64,000 bases of DNA from Pseudoxanthomonas sp. YR558 (GCF_900116385.1 NZ_FPCI01000002.1:496001-560000), one strand, 5' to 3'; positions 18,243 through 27,564 are shown, numbered from the stretch's first letter. Made by a program: numbers and translations. The notes: a model not told the origin generated them from the letters alone.

Positions 18243-19799
18243 ATGAGCACAACCGCCGTTCCCGCTGCACCCGCGCAGGACGACACCGGCAAGCGCACGC
18301 TGCTGGTCGGCTCGGTGATGCTGGCCACGCTGATGCAGGCGTTGGACACCACCATCGCCAACGTCGCGCTGCCGGACATGCAGGGCTCGCTGTCGGCCAC
18401 CCAGGACCAGGTGTCGTGGGTGCTGACCAGCTACATCGTCGCCGCCGCGATCCTGACGCCGGTCACCGGTTGGCTGGCCGGCCGCCTCGGCCGTCGCCGC
18501 CTGCTGATCATCGCGGTCAGTGGTTTCACCGTCGCCTCGCTGCTGTGCGGCATCGCCAGCGGCATCGGCGAAATGGTGCTGTTCCGTGTATTGCAGGGCG
18601 TGTTCGGCGCTTCGCTCGTGCCGATCTCGCAGTCGCTGCTGCTGGATGCCTTCCCGAAGGAGAAGCACGGCGCCGCGATGGCGATGTGGGGCATGGGCAT
18701 CATGGTGGGTCCGATCCTCGGCCCGCCGCTCGGCGGTTTCCTGACCCAGAACTACAGCTGGCACTGGGTGTTCCTGATCAACCTGCCGATCGGCATCCTC
18801 GCGTTGGTCGGCATCATGGCCAGCGTCAAGAAGGACGTGCCGCACGAGCGGCCGCTGGACGGCATCGGGCTCGCGCTGCTGGCGCTGGGCATCGGTGCGT
18901 TGCAGCTGTTTCTGGACCGCGGGCAGAGCGAGGACTGGTTCGGCAGCGTCGAGATCCAGATCGAAGCCGCGATCGCCTTCCTCGCGCTCTATACCTACGG
19001 CCTGTGGTGGTGGCGCAAGCGCGACCACGCGTTGCTCGACCTGGGCCTGTTGAAGAACGCCAACTTCGCGGTCGGCTGCGCGCTGATTTTCGTCGTCGGC
19101 ATCGTGCTGTTCGCGACGCTGGCGCTGCTGCCGCCGTACCTCAGCACGCTGATGAACTATCCGGTCCTGACCATCGGCCTGGTGCTGGCGCCGCGTGGCG
19201 TAGGCACGATGTTCAGCATGATGATCGTCGGCCGCCTGTTGGGCCGCATCGATGCGCGCTGGCCGATCCTGGTCGGCATGGGCCTGATGGTGGCCTCGCT
19301 GCACGGCATGACCCAATTCGGGCCGAACGCGTCCATGCACTCCATCGTCTGGCTCGGCGTCGTCCAGGGCATGGGCCTGGGCCTAGTGTTCGTGCCGATC
19401 TCGACGGTGGCTTACGCCACGCTGGAGCCGCACCAGCGCACCGAAGCCGCCGGCCTTTTCAGCCTGGTCCGCAACATCGGTTCGTCGGTCGGCATCTCGG
19501 TGGTGATGACCATGCTGTCGCGCGCGATGCAGGTGAACCACGCGGAGATCGGTGCGCGCATTCCGGCGTTCGGTGCGGAAACCACGCTGCTGCCTGCAGC
19601 GATGAATCCGTCCACGGCCACCGGCTTGGCCCTGCTCAATGCCGAGGTCAACCGGCAGGCCGCGGCCATTGGCTATCTCAACGACTTCAAGCTGATGATG
19701 CTGTTGACGCTGGTGTCGATGCCGCTGGTGCTGCTGATGCGCGGCGGCAAGGCGCCCTCCGGCGGCGGTGGCGGCGCGGATGCCGCCGCGGCGCACTGA
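18243..19799 (+). CDS. emrB: DHA2 family MFS drug exporter, EmrB type
   Basis: 518 residues with 14 predicted membrane spans. Motif LDTTIANVALP (helix 1), the loop GRLGRRRLL between helices 2 and 3, and GPILGPPLGGFLTQNYSWHWVFLINLPIG are diagnostic for DHA2 EmrB proteins. It exports hydrophobic toxicants by proton antiport with EmrA. The ATG at 18243 is right after a purine-poor leader; an upstream in-frame ATG at 18207 adds 12 unlikely residues. 140 bases separate it from emrA with no obvious terminator. Confidence 0.93.
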   Translation: MSTTAVPAAPAQDDTGKRTLLVGSVMLATLMQALDTTIANVALPDMQGSLSATQDQVSWVLTSYIVAAAILTPVTGWLAGRLGRRRLLIIAVSGFTVASLLCGIASGIGEMVLFRVLQGVFGASLVPISQSLLLDAFPKEKHGAAMAMWGMGIMVGPILGPPLGGFLTQNYSWHWVFLINLPIGILALVGIMASVKKDVPHERPLDGIGLALLALGIGALQLFLDRGQSEDWFGSVEIQIEAAIAFLALYTYGLWWWRKRDHALLDLGLLKNANFAVGCALIFVVGIVLFATLALLPPYLSTLMNYPVLTIGLVLAPRGVGTMFSMMIVGRLLGRIDARWPILVGMGLMVASLHGMTQFGPNASMHSIVWLGVVQGMGLGLVFVPISTVAYATLEPHQRTEAAGLFSLVRNIGSSVGISVVMTMLSRAMQVNHAEIGARIPAFGAETTLLPAAMNPSTATGLALLNAEVNRQAAAIGYLNDFKLMMLLTLVSMPLVLLMRGGKAPSGGGGGADAAAAH

Positions 19800-19800
19800 G

Positions 19801-20187
19801 ATGGACCTGCAGGGCCTGCACCACGTCGCGATCATCGCGTCCGACTACGCGCGGTCGAAGCGCTTCTACACCGAGGTGCTCGGTCTGCGCGTCGTCGCCG
19901 AGCACTACCGGGCCGAACGCGATTCGTGGAAGCTCGACCTGGCGCTGCCCGATGGCACGCAGGTCGAGTTGTTCTCGTTCCCCTCGCCGCCGCCGCGCGT
20001 GTCGCGACCGGAAGCCTGCGGCCTGCGCCATCTTGCCCTGCGCGTCGCCGACCTCGATGCCGCCGTCGCCCATCTTCACGCGCACGGCGTGGATAGCGAG
20101 GCGATTCGCGTGGACGAGTACACGGGTCGCCGTTTCACCTTCTTCGCCGATCCGGATGACCTACCGCTGGAGCTGTACGAAGGCTAG
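19801..20187 (+). CDS. VOC superfamily protein, YaeR/glyoxalase-like
   Basis: 128 residues, a single paired beta-alpha-beta-beta-beta fold. Metal-ligand-like positions are the histidines in GLHHVAIIASDY and LRHLALRVADLDA, and the glutamates in TQVELFSF and LPLELYEG. This H/E/H/E set fits the glyoxalase I-like YaeR group. Its ATG lies one base after the emrB stop, so it is part of that transcript. Substrate unknown; it may detoxify an electrophile. Confidence 0.82.
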   Translation: MDLQGLHHVAIIASDYARSKRFYTEVLGLRVVAEHYRAERDSWKLDLALPDGTQVELFSFPSPPPRVSRPEACGLRHLALRVADLDAAVAHLHAHGVDSEAIRVDEYTGRRFTFFADPDDLPLELYEG

Positions 20188-20202
20188 CCGCCGTTGCTTG
20201 TC

Positions 20203-20227
20203 TGTAGGAGCGACGTGAGTCGCGACC
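20203..20227 (+). repeat. REP-like element with GTAG head
   Basis: 25 bases starting TGTAGGAGCGACGTGAG and ending TCGCGACC; the inner part GCGAC...GTCGC is palindromic. The GTAG head plus hairpin is the form of REP repeats known in Xanthomonadaceae. It pairs with an inverted copy at 20315-20339 (24 of 25 identical), 87 bases away. Confidence 0.85.
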
Positions 20228-20314
20228 AGAAATCCGGACCCGCAGGTATTCGAAAGAAGATCGATGATCTTTGAGTGCAGCGCTCGATCGCGCTTCATTA
20301 TCGTCACGGTCTGC

Positions 20315-20339
20315 GGTCGCGACTGACGTCGCTCCTACA
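20315..20339 (-). repeat. REP-like element, inverted partner
   Basis: Reverse-complement copy of the element at 20203-20227 with one base changed in the central spacer. The two face each other as a typical inverted REP doublet in the gap between the VOC gene and the DUF6265 gene. Confidence 0.85.
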
Positions 20340-20408
20340 GAAGGCGCGAGCTCGCCAGCGCCCAGGGAGGCTGCTAATGTGCGGGCCGTTCGCTCACGAG
20401 AGGGCGCC

Positions 20409-20873
20409 ATGCGATCTTCACAACAGCTGATGGCGGGATTGCTGGCGCTGGCATCAACGCAGGCCGGCGCGCAGGAACTGGACTGGCTAACGGGCCACTG
20501 GTGCGGCGCGAGTGGAAAAACCTTCAGCGAAGAAGCCTGGATGGCGCCGCGCGGCGGGCTGCTGGTCGGCATGCATCGCGATACGCGTGACGGCAAAGCG
20601 ATCGGCTTCGAGTTCATGCGCATCGCGCAGCAGGACGGGCGCTGGGTATTCCTCGCGCAGCCCGACGGCAGCGCCGTCACCGCATTTCCGGCGGAGCGGG
20701 TGGAAGCGGATCGCGTCGTGTTCGCCAATCCCGCGCATGACTTCCCGAAGCGCGTGATCTACTCGCGGCCGGACGCCGATACGCTGCATGCGCGCGTCGA
20801 TGACGGGCGCGACGACGGCAAGGCGATGGAATGGACGTGGCGGCGCGATTGCGTCGCGCCGCCGTCGTCCTGA
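20409..20873 (+). CDS. DUF6265 family exported protein
   Basis: 154 residues. Signal peptide about 1-21 (ends AGAQ), then LDWLTGHWCG...SEEAWMAPRGGLLVGMHRD and HDFPKRVIYSR, a pattern of DUF6265, a lipocalin-like beta-barrel domain of unknown function. The ATG at 20409 is the one that leaves a normal signal peptide. It converges with cysK, 6 bases apart, and is isolated upstream by the REP doublet. Confidence 0.78.
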   Translation: MRSSQQLMAGLLALASTQAGAQELDWLTGHWCGASGKTFSEEAWMAPRGGLLVGMHRDTRDGKAIGFEFMRIAQQDGRWVFLAQPDGSAVTAFPAERVEADRVVFANPAHDFPKRVIYSRPDADTLHARVDDGRDDGKAMEWTWRRDCVAPPSS

Positions 20874-20879
20874 CACCGA

Positions 20880-21854
20880 TTACGGCAGCGCCGCGTCGCC
20901 CAGCGAGGCCAGCCATTCGTCGTCGGAGCCTTCGTTGACGCCTTCGAACAGCGGTGTGGAGAAGTAGCGCTCGCCGGTATCCGGGAGCACCGCCAGCAGC
21001 ACGTCGCCCGGCTTGGCCTTCTGCGCGACCTGCAGCGCGGCCGCCACGGTGGCGCCGGCGGAGATGCCGACGAAGATGCCTTCCTCGGCGGCGAGGCGGC
21101 GCGAGGTCGCGATCGCCTCCACGTCGGTGACCGGCAGGATCTCGTCGGCGACCTCGCGGTTGAGCACCTCCGGCACGAAGTCCGGCGTCCAGCCCTGGAT
21201 CTTGTGTGGCTGCCATTCCTTGCCGAGCAGCAGCGAAGCGCCTGCCGGTTCGGAGGCGGTGATGCGCACTTCAGGGCGCGCGACCTTGAGCACTTCGCCC
21301 ACGCCGGTCAGCGTGCCGCCCGTGCCCCAGCCGGTGACGAAATGGTCCAGTCGACGGCCGGCGAAATCGCGCAGGATTTCCGCCGCCGTGGTCTGGCGGT
21401 GATAGGCCGGATTGGCCGGATTGGCGAACTGGCGGGCGAGGAACCAGCCGTGCTTCTTCGCCAGTTCCTCAGCGCGCCGCACCATGCCGCTGCCGCGCTC
21501 GGCGGCCGGCGTCAGGATCACCTTGGCGCCGTAGGCGCGCATCAGCTTGCGGCGTTCGATCGAGAACGTCTCCACCATCGTGGCGACGAACTTGTAGCCG
21601 CGCGCGGCGGCCACCATCGCCAGCGCCACGCCGGTGTTGCCGGAGGTCGCTTCGATGATGGTGTCGCCGGGCTTCAGCAGGCCCTTGGCTTCGGCGTCGA
21701 GGATGATCGCCAGCGCCAGGCGGTCCTTCACCGAGCCGCCGGGATTGAACGACTCCACCTTCGCGTAGAGGGTGACGTGCTCCGGCGCGATGCGGTGCAG
21801 TTTGACGACCGGGGTGCGACCGACGGTGTCCAGGATGCTGTCGTAGATGGCCAT
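20880..21854 (-). CDS. cysK: Cysteine synthase (O-acetylserine sulfhydrylase)
   Basis: 324 residues. PLP-lysine K43 in NPGGSVKDRLAL, phosphate-binding loop TSGNTG at 70-75, and GWGTGGTLTG in the middle. It joins sulfide to O-acetylserine to make cysteine, the last step of the pathway encoded around it. It lies 21 bases after the cysG stop on the same strand and is probably co-transcribed. CysM cannot be fully excluded, but length and the GGTLTG region favour CysK. Confidence 0.93.
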   Translation of the reverse strand: MAIYDSILDTVGRTPVVKLHRIAPEHVTLYAKVESFNPGGSVKDRLALAIILDAEAKGLLKPGDTIIEATSGNTGVALAMVAAARGYKFVATMVETFSIERRKLMRAYGAKVILTPAAERGSGMVRRAEELAKKHGWFLARQFANPANPAYHRQTTAAEILRDFAGRRLDHFVTGWGTGGTLTGVGEVLKVARPEVRITASEPAGASLLLGKEWQPHKIQGWTPDFVPEVLNREVADEILPVTDVEAIATSRRLAAEEGIFVGISAGATVAAALQVAQKAKPGDVLLAVLPDTGERYFSTPLFEGVNEGSDDEWLASLGDAALP

Positions 21855-21875
21855 GGAATCTCCAGGTGGGAACGG

Positions 21876-23330
21876 TCAGGCGGCCTGCAGTGTGGGCGCC
21901 GGAAGGTTGCGGGAATGTGTGGGGTGGGCCATGCCGATCGGTGGCTGCCCAAACCAGTGCAGCGTGCCGGCCAGCGCGGCCACTTCGCCCAGGATCAGCA
22001 GGGCGGGCGAGCGCACCTGATGAGAACGCGCGGTTTCCGGCAGATCGGCCAGCGTACCGTTCAGCACGCGTTGCTCGCGGCGGGAGCCGTTCTCCACGAT
22101 GGCGAACGGCGTGGACGGCGCGCGACCGTGCGCCAGCAGGCGGTCGCGCAGGCCCTCCAGTCCGGCCACGCCCATGTAGACGGCCAGCGTCTGCCGCTCC
22201 TGCGCCAGCGCGGCCCAGTCGAGCGTGTCCAGCGAATCCTTGCAGTGGGCGGTGACCAGTCGCACGGCCTGCGCATGGTCGCGATGCGTGAGCGGGATGC
22301 CCGCATACGCCGCGCACGCGACGGCGGCGGTGATGCCGGGCACGACCTCGTAGGGAATGCCGTGCGCGCGCAGGAATTCCAGCTCTTCGCCGCCGCGTCC
22401 GAATACGAACGGATCGCCGCCCTTCAAGCGCACCACGCGCTTGCCCGCACGCGCATGCTCCAGCATCAGTGCGTGGATATCGTCCTGGCGCGTGCTGTGG
22501 CCGTTCGCCGACTTGCCGACTTCGAGGTAGGTCGCGTCGCGGCGGCCGAGGCGCAGCACGTCTTCGCTGACCAGGCGGTCGTGCAGGATGACGTCTGCCT
22601 CGTTCATCGCGCGCAGCGCGTTGAGCGTCAGCAGGCCGGCATCGCCGGGGCCCGCGCCCACCACCGCAACGGTTCCGCCGCACGTTTGCGCCGCGGTTTC
22701 GTCGAGCATGGCGAGGAACTGCTGTTCCGCCTGCGCGTGCAGGTGTTGGCGGAACAGGCGCGGCAACGGACCCGCCAGCACTTTCTCGAAGAACCGCCGC
22801 CGGTCGGCCGTACGCGGGAAGCGTTGGCGGATGCGATGGCGCTGGCGCGTGAACAACGCGGCGAGCGAGGCCCACGAATCATCCAACAACGTTTCCAACT
22901 GGCGGCGCAGGTGCCGCGCCAGCATCGGCGCGCCGCCACCGCTGGAAATGGCGACCTGGAGCGGCCCGCGCTCCACGACGGCGGGCACCTGGAAGCTGGA
23001 CAGCGTCGCGTCGTCGACCACGTTGGCCAACAGCCGGCGCGCTTCGGCGGCAGTGGCGACGGCGCGGTTGACGACCCGGTCGCCGGTGGCGGCGACCACC
23101 AGCCAGGCGTCATCGAGCTGCGAGGGTTCGAACACCGCTTCCCGCCACGCGATCCGGCCTGCTGCGTGCCACCCGGCCAGTGCGGCCGTCAGCGCGGGTG
23201 CGACCACCCGCACCTGCGCCCCGGTGCGGAGCAGCGCGTCGGTCTTGCGTTCTGCGACGGCGCCGCCGCCCACGACCAGTACCTGGCGGCCTTGCAGGTC
23301 GGCGAACAGGGGAAACAGCGGAGCGCTCAC
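21876..23330 (-). CDS. cysG: Siroheme synthase, trifunctional CysG
   Basis: 484 residues from a GTG giving [12 protein letters not shown]; a TTG at 23345 would add five residues and cannot be ruled out. The N-terminal half has the NAD-binding [13 protein letters not shown] loop of precorrin-2 dehydrogenase/ferrochelatase. The C-terminal half has [19 protein letters not shown] and [13 protein letters not shown] motifs of SAM-dependent uroporphyrinogen III methyltransferase. It makes the siroheme needed by CysI. It is divergent from cysB and upstream of cysK. Confidence 0.94.
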   Translation of the reverse strand: MSAPLFPLFADLQGRQVLVVGGGAVAERKTDALLRTGAQVRVVAPALTAALAGWHAAGRIAWREAVFEPSQLDDAWLVVAATGDRVVNRAVATAAEARRLLANVVDDATLSSFQVPAVVERGPLQVAISSGGGAPMLARHLRRQLETLLDDSWASLAALFTRQRHRIRQRFPRTADRRRFFEKVLAGPLPRLFRQHLHAQAEQQFLAMLDETAAQTCGGTVAVVGAGPGDAGLLTLNALRAMNEADVILHDRLVSEDVLRLGRRDATYLEVGKSANGHSTRQDDIHALMLEHARAGKRVVRLKGGDPFVFGRGGEELEFLRAHGIPYEVVPGITAAVACAAYAGIPLTHRDHAQAVRLVTAHCKDSLDTLDWAALAQERQTLAVYMGVAGLEGLRDRLLAHGRAPSTPFAIVENGSRREQRVLNGTLADLPETARSHQVRSPALLILGEVAALAGTLHWFGQPPIGMAHPTHSRNLPAPTLQAA

Positions 23331-23417
23331 GGGCAGGGCGGGCAAGGGTGGATTGTTGACCGTACTGCCCGGTCATAGCCGCCGGAAATGACATCCCAAC
23401 AACACCATATGTCTTGC

Positions 23418-23427
23418 GGTTATAAGC
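23418..23427. promoter_or_regulatory. Candidate CysB-box word in the cysG-cysB gap
   Basis: GGTTATAAGC stands out as an AT-rich island in the 172-base gap between the divergent cysG and cysB genes. The related GGTTATGGGC and two GCTTAT words (reverse of ATAAGC) occur in the cysJ-cysD gap. A shared word in two divergent cys promoters suggests a CysB site; this is inference. Confidence 0.35.
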
Positions 23428-23502
23428 GCTGCCGGCTACGGTCCGGGGAAATCCTCTACAGTCCAAGGCCCCCTCCGGTGGGCCTCTCCGCGCCCCACGC
23501 CG

Positions 23503-24486
23503 ATGACGCTGACCCAACTCCGCTACCTGGTGGCGATCGCCGATGCCGACCTGAACATCACGCTGGCGGCGGCGCGCGTGCATGCCACCCAGCCCGGCCT
23601 GTCCAAGCAGCTCAAGCAGCTGGAGGACGAGCTCGGCTTCTTGCTGTTCGTCCGCAAGGGCCGCAGCCTGGAGAGCGTGACGCCGGCCGGCCAGGAAGTG
23701 ATCGAGCGGTCGCGCCTGGTGCTGGCCGAGGCCAACAACATCCGCACCTACGCCGCCAACCAGCGCCGCGAGAGCCAGGGCCAGCTGGTGCTGGTGACCA
23801 CGCATACGCAGGCGCGCTTCGTGCTGCCGCCGGCCATCGCCCAGATCAAGCGCGACTACCCGCAGGTCAGCGTCCACCTGCAGCAGGCGCCGGAAAGCAC
23901 CGCGCTCGACCTGCTGACCCAGGGCGATGCCGACATGGCCGTGGTCAGCACCGCCGGCGACCAGCCGCAGGCCGGCATCGCGGTGCCGCTGTACCGCTGG
24001 CGCCGCCTGGTGCTGGTGCCGCGCGGGCATGCGCTGGAACAGGCAGGCGGCGTGCCCGCCATGGCCGACCTCGCCGAGCAACCGTTGATCAGCTACGAAT
24101 CCTCGACGCGTCCTGGCTCTTCATTGCAGCGCGCCTTCGCCAAGGTCGGACTGGAACCCAACATCGCGCTCACCGCGCTCGATGCCGATCTGATCAAGAC
24201 CTATGTCCGTGCCGGATTGGGCGTGGGCCTGCTGGCGGAGATGGCGGTCAGCGCTGCGGACACCGACCTGCGCGCGTGGCCGGCGCCGGCGGAAGTGAAG
24301 GAATGCATCGCGTGGGCCGTGCTGCCGCGCGAACGCGTGCTGCGCGATTACGCACTCGATCTGGTGCGTGCGTTGGCGCCGCAGATCGATCGCCGCGACC
24401 TGCGCCGGGTGATCGACGGCAATCAGGATCCGGACTGGCCCGAACCGCCCACGTGGCAGGCGCTGACCCAGACCATCACCAGCTGA
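23503..24486 (+). CDS. cysB: LysR-type regulator of cysteine biosynthesis CysB
   Basis: 327 residues. N-terminal winged helix MTLTQLRYLVAIADADLNITLAAARVHATQPGLSKQLKQLEDELG, with the CysB/Cbl-type spacing of the helix-turn-helix, then the two-lobed inducer domain (about 90-300) beginning LVTTHTQARFVLPPAI, a CysB signature. It normally activates sulfate assimilation genes with N-acetylserine when sulfur is short. Placement next to cysG/cysK and upstream of cysJIH/cysDNC fits. Confidence 0.94.
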   Translation: MTLTQLRYLVAIADADLNITLAAARVHATQPGLSKQLKQLEDELGFLLFVRKGRSLESVTPAGQEVIERSRLVLAEANNIRTYAANQRRESQGQLVLVTTHTQARFVLPPAIAQIKRDYPQVSVHLQQAPESTALDLLTQGDADMAVVSTAGDQPQAGIAVPLYRWRRLVLVPRGHALEQAGGVPAMADLAEQPLISYESSTRPGSSLQRAFAKVGLEPNIALTALDADLIKTYVRAGLGVGLLAEMAVSAADTDLRAWPAPAEVKECIAWAVLPRERVLRDYALDLVRALAPQIDRRDLRRVIDGNQDPDWPEPPTWQALTQTITS

Positions 24487-24569
24487 GCGATCACCCGTTG
24501 CCGTGATTGACGGAGGCCGGCGTCCGGGCGACGCTGGCGGCATCTTCCCGGGCATGTGTCGGCATCCCC

Positions 24570-24914
24570 ATGAACCGTATTTCCAAGATGGTCGTGCGCA
24601 TGTACGTGCCGGCGGCGGTGATCGCCGTGGGCGGATTCGCCACCGCCGAAGCCGTCACTCGCACCGGGCGCACGCTGGGCGAGATTACGCCGCAGCGATT
24701 GGCCTCGCTCGCGTTCCTGCTCGCGATCCTGCTGGGCACGGCCTGGGCGCTGCATTCCACCTGGCGGCTCTACCGCTGGGCGCGCGGCCGGGAGTTGCGT
24801 TGCGCCTGCGGCGGCATGATGTCGCGCGTGCGCTACGACCGGCAGCGGCAGAAGTACCGCAAGTGCCTCGCCTGCGGCGGCAAGTCGATGGAAGGCGCGC
24901 ACTGCGGCGGATGA
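24570..24914 (+). CDS. Small membrane protein with zinc-ribbon-like tail
   Basis: 114 residues from the ATG at 24570; an in-frame ATG at 24507 is possible but gives a polar leader. Two hydrophobic helices (about 10-27 and 45-65) are followed by a basic cytoplasmic tail containing CACGG, then CLACGG and HCGG about 25 residues later, a CxC...CxxC metal-ribbon pattern. Not recognised as a named family. It follows cysB by 83 bases and converges with a lipoprotein gene; role unknown. Confidence 0.6.
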   Translation: MNRISKMVVRMYVPAAVIAVGGFATAEAVTRTGRTLGEITPQRLASLAFLLAILLGTAWALHSTWRLYRWARGRELRCACGGMMSRVRYDRQRQKYRKCLACGGKSMEGAHCGG

Positions 24915-24932
24915 CGCCGGTGCGTCATCCGC
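24907..24932. terminator. Hairpin overlapping both stops of convergent genes
   Basis: A perfect 11-base-pair stem GCGGATGACGC / GCGTCATCCGC with a CGGT loop. It contains the stop codons of the plus-strand and minus-strand genes. No T-tract follows, so termination would be weak or the hairpin may protect both 3' ends. Confidence 0.5.
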
Positions 24933-25284
24933 AGCCGGCGTCCGCCAGCGCACCGACGCATTCGCGATAGCCCGCCGGCAGGCCACGGATCTCATGCGTC
25001 TTGCCGGGCGCCAGGGTGAAATCCTCGAGCGACGTACGTGCGCACGCCGCGGGATTCTCGCCGGGCGCTGGCGCGGGGCACTGTTCGGTGTAGACGCGAT
25101 AGTGGCATTGCCCGCTCTCGCTGGCGAAGCACTCGAACCTCGCCACACCATCGCGCAGCGTGGTCTTGCTGAAGAGCGTGTCCACGCCATTCTCACTGCT
25201 GTGGTGGATCGTGGTGACGCTGGGCTTCTCGTTGCATCCTGCCAGAGCCAGCAGGCAGGACATCAGGGACGTGATGATGCGCAT
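24925..25284 (-). CDS. Putative lipoprotein
   Basis: 119 residues. The N-terminus MRIITSLMSCLLALAGC ends in a good lipobox (LAGC), so the protein should be lipid-anchored after cleavage. The mature part is cysteine-rich (about six cysteines) with a small beta-sandwich look (DFTLAPGKTHEIRGLPAGYREC). I do not recognise a family. The ATG at 25284 gives the signal sequence; longer frames upstream do not. Confidence 0.65.
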   Translation of the reverse strand: MRIITSLMSCLLALAGCNEKPSVTTIHHSSENGVDTLFSKTTLRDGVARFECFASESGQCHYRVYTEQCPAPAPGENPAACARTSLEDFTLAPGKTHEIRGLPAGYRECVGALADAGCG

Positions 25285-25394
25285 GGCGATTCCTCGGTTT
25301 CCATTCGGCAAGGGCATGCCCACCACGGCGCGTGAGCGCCATGCCGGCGATGCCACGTTGGATGCCGCACAAGGCGGCAGGGTTTACGTCGGCG

Positions 25395-26165
25395 CTACAT
25401 GTTGCGGAACAGGCTCATGAAGGGCTGGCTGACGGTCAGCGTTTCCGGTCGGTTCTTCAGCTTCAGCCGGCCGCGACCGGTGTCGTCGCGGCTGACCGAG
25501 GCCACGGCCTTCATGTTGACGATGGTGGAGCGGTGGATCTGCTTGAAGGTGGTGGCGTCCAGCGAATCGAGCAATTCGCGCAGCGGCGTGCGCAACAGCG
25601 ATTCGCCTTCGGCCGTCATCACCGTGGTGTACTTGTTGTCGGCCTGGAAGTAGGCCACGTCGTCCACCATGATCAGCTTGGTGTCCTTGCCTGCGCTGGC
25701 CGTGATCCACACCAGCGGCGGCTTGGACGACGGCATCTCGCGCGCCGACAGGTGACGCAGCAAGGCGTCCAGCGTCGCGCCGTCGGGATGTCCGGCCGCC
25801 GCGCGCGCCTGGATGCGCTGCACGGTGGCCAGCAGGCGGTCCCGCGTGATCGGCTTCAGCAGGTAGTCGATGGCACCCTGTTCGAACGCATCGACCGCGT
25901 ACTGGTCGTAGGCGGTGACGAACACGACTTGAGTGCGCGGGCTGGCATCGGCCAGGCCGCGTGCGACTTCGATGCCGGTCAGGCCGGGCATGCGGATATC
26001 GAGGAAGGCCACGTCCGGCTGCAGCTCGGCGATCGATTCCAGCGCGCTTGCGCCGTCCTCGCATTCGGCCACGATCTCCAACTGCGGCCACGCCTCTTTC
26101 AACAGTGAGGACAGCGCGGTGCGCAGCAGCTCCTCGTCTTCGGCGATCACGCCCCGGAAATTCAT
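25395..26165 (-). CDS. LytTR-type DNA-binding response regulator
   Basis: 256 residues. Receiver domain 1-120 with acidic pair E9/D10, phospho-acceptor D56 in FLDIRMP, a threonine in FVTAYD and the conserved lysine in YLLKPIT. The C-terminal half (about 150-250) is a LytTR DNA-binding domain with DVAYFQADNKYTTV and FKQIHRSTIVN. It pairs with the kinase gene just upstream, whose stop it overlaps by 4 bases. Target genes are not evident; LytTR regulators often control envelope or exopolysaccharide genes. Confidence 0.93.
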   Translation of the reverse strand: MNFRGVIAEDEELLRTALSSLLKEAWPQLEIVAECEDGASALESIAELQPDVAFLDIRMPGLTGIEVARGLADASPRTQVVFVTAYDQYAVDAFEQGAIDYLLKPITRDRLLATVQRIQARAAAGHPDGATLDALLRHLSAREMPSSKPPLVWITASAGKDTKLIMVDDVAYFQADNKYTTVMTAEGESLLRTPLRELLDSLDATTFKQIHRSTIVNMKAVASVSRDDTGRGRLKLKNRPETLTVSQPFMSLFRNM

Positions 26166-27436
26166 GCGGCACCTGCCTTGCCGTCGAGCGGCAGCGTCAG
26201 CGTGGCGGCGACGCCACTGGGAAAGTTGGACACGATGGCGAAAGAGGCGTCGTTGCCGAAGGTCAGGCGCAGGCGTTCGCGCAGGTTCTTCAGGCCGATG
26301 CCGGTGCCGGCGCTCTGGCCGCCGAAGCCCTGGCCGTCGTCGGCGACGGTGAGCGTGGCGTGATCGTCGTGCTTGCGGGCGAGGATCCAGATCGTGCCGC
26401 CGCCGGTCTTGGGTTCCAAGCCATGCTTGATGGCGTTCTCGACCAGCGTCTGCAGCATCATCGAGGGCATGGGCACCGACTTCAGCGCATCGGGCACTTC
26501 CACCTGCAGGTTCAGGCGCGAGCCCATGCGGATCTTCAGGATTTCCAGGTAGGCCAGAGTGCGCTCGAGTTCCTCGCCCAACGTGGACAATGTGTCGTCG
26601 GTGCGCGGCAGCGAACTGCGCAGGTACTGGATCAGATGGCCGAGCATGATGTCGGCGCGCGGGGGATCAGTGCGGGTCAGCACCTGCGCACTGGCCAGCG
26701 TGTTGTAGAGGAAGTGCGGTTCCACCTGCGCGTTGAGCAGGTTCAGGCGCGCCACGGTCAGTTCCTTCTCGCTGACGGTCTTCACGACATCGGCCTGTTC
26801 CTGCCGGCGCTGGTCGGCGACGCGGCGGGTGATGGCACGGGTGACGGCTTCGGCGTTCTCCACGTTGACGCCATCGTCGAGCACGAACAGGTCGAGCCAC
26901 GCGCTGGCATCCGGGCCCACCATCAGGGTGATGCTGCTGGTGCCGTTGCCCGGCGTGACCGTCGCCTGCACCAGGTCGCGCTTCACCGCGAAGCGCGCCA
27001 TGATGTTGAAGCGCGAAGGCTGGCTGGGGCCGTCGAAGCTGTCCACGCGGCGTACCTTGATCCGCGCCTGCAGGCTGTCCGGAGCGCTTTCCATCTCTTC
27101 CGCGCGCGGCAGTTCGCGCAGCGCGCCTTCGATCAGGGCGAAGGCCGCGGCGGTGTCCAGCGGCACTTCGATCTGCCGGCGCTGGCGGCTCGACAGCGCG
27201 ACGCTGTCCAGGCGCCCGGTGATCAGCCAGATGCGGCGCAGGTGGCTGATCGTGCCGATCAGCACCGAGATCATCACCAGCGTCGCTGCCAGGTTGAACA
27301 GCCAGCTCGCGCCGCCGGACAGGAACGTCTGTTCGAAGATGCCGTTCCACACCAGGCCCGCCATCAGGATCGCGCCGGACCAGGCGATGAGGATGCGGAT
27401 GATCAGGAGCAGGCTGGGGAACACGTCGGACACCAC
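26162..27436 (-). CDS. LytS/YehU-type sensor histidine kinase
   Basis: 424 residues from a GTG. Two membrane helices near the N-terminus (about 8-30 and 45-63), a middle region (about 85-195) that may bind a ligand, a short coiled coil, then the His_kinase motif with H241 in NAQVEPHFLYN. The ATPase has LVENAIKHG (N-box) and DDGQGFGG...GTGIGLKNLRERL (G-boxes). It should phosphorylate the adjacent LytTR regulator. The gene lies 129 bases downstream of cysH on the same strand, but I see no sulfur-specific domain. Confidence 0.92.
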   Translation of the reverse strand: MVSDVFPSLLLIIRILIAWSGAILMAGLVWNGIFEQTFLSGGASWLFNLAATLVMISVLIGTISHLRRIWLITGRLDSVALSSRQRRQIEVPLDTAAAFALIEGALRELPRAEEMESAPDSLQARIKVRRVDSFDGPSQPSRFNIMARFAVKRDLVQATVTPGNGTSSITLMVGPDASAWLDLFVLDDGVNVENAEAVTRAITRRVADQRRQEQADVVKTVSEKELTVARLNLLNAQVEPHFLYNTLASAQVLTRTDPPRADIMLGHLIQYLRSSLPRTDDTLSTLGEELERTLAYLEILKIRMGSRLNLQVEVPDALKSVPMPSMMLQTLVENAIKHGLEPKTGGGTIWILARKHDDHATLTVADDGQGFGGQSAGTGIGLKNLRERLRLTFGNDASFAIVSNFPSGVAATLTLPLDGKAGAA

Positions 27437-27564
27437 GGCTTGGGGAGTGCCGTGGAGGATAACGGGGTCATCCGCAGAGGGAAGGGGGGCCGCGACGGAC
27501 CCGGCGATCCGGCGATGAAACGGGGCTGGTCCGGCGCGAATGCGTCAGGCCACCGGGGTCGCCA

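Noticed and set aside
21204..23378. Long plus-strand frame opposite cysK and cysG
   Set aside because: Runs antisense through two recognised enzymes and has no protein-like motifs.
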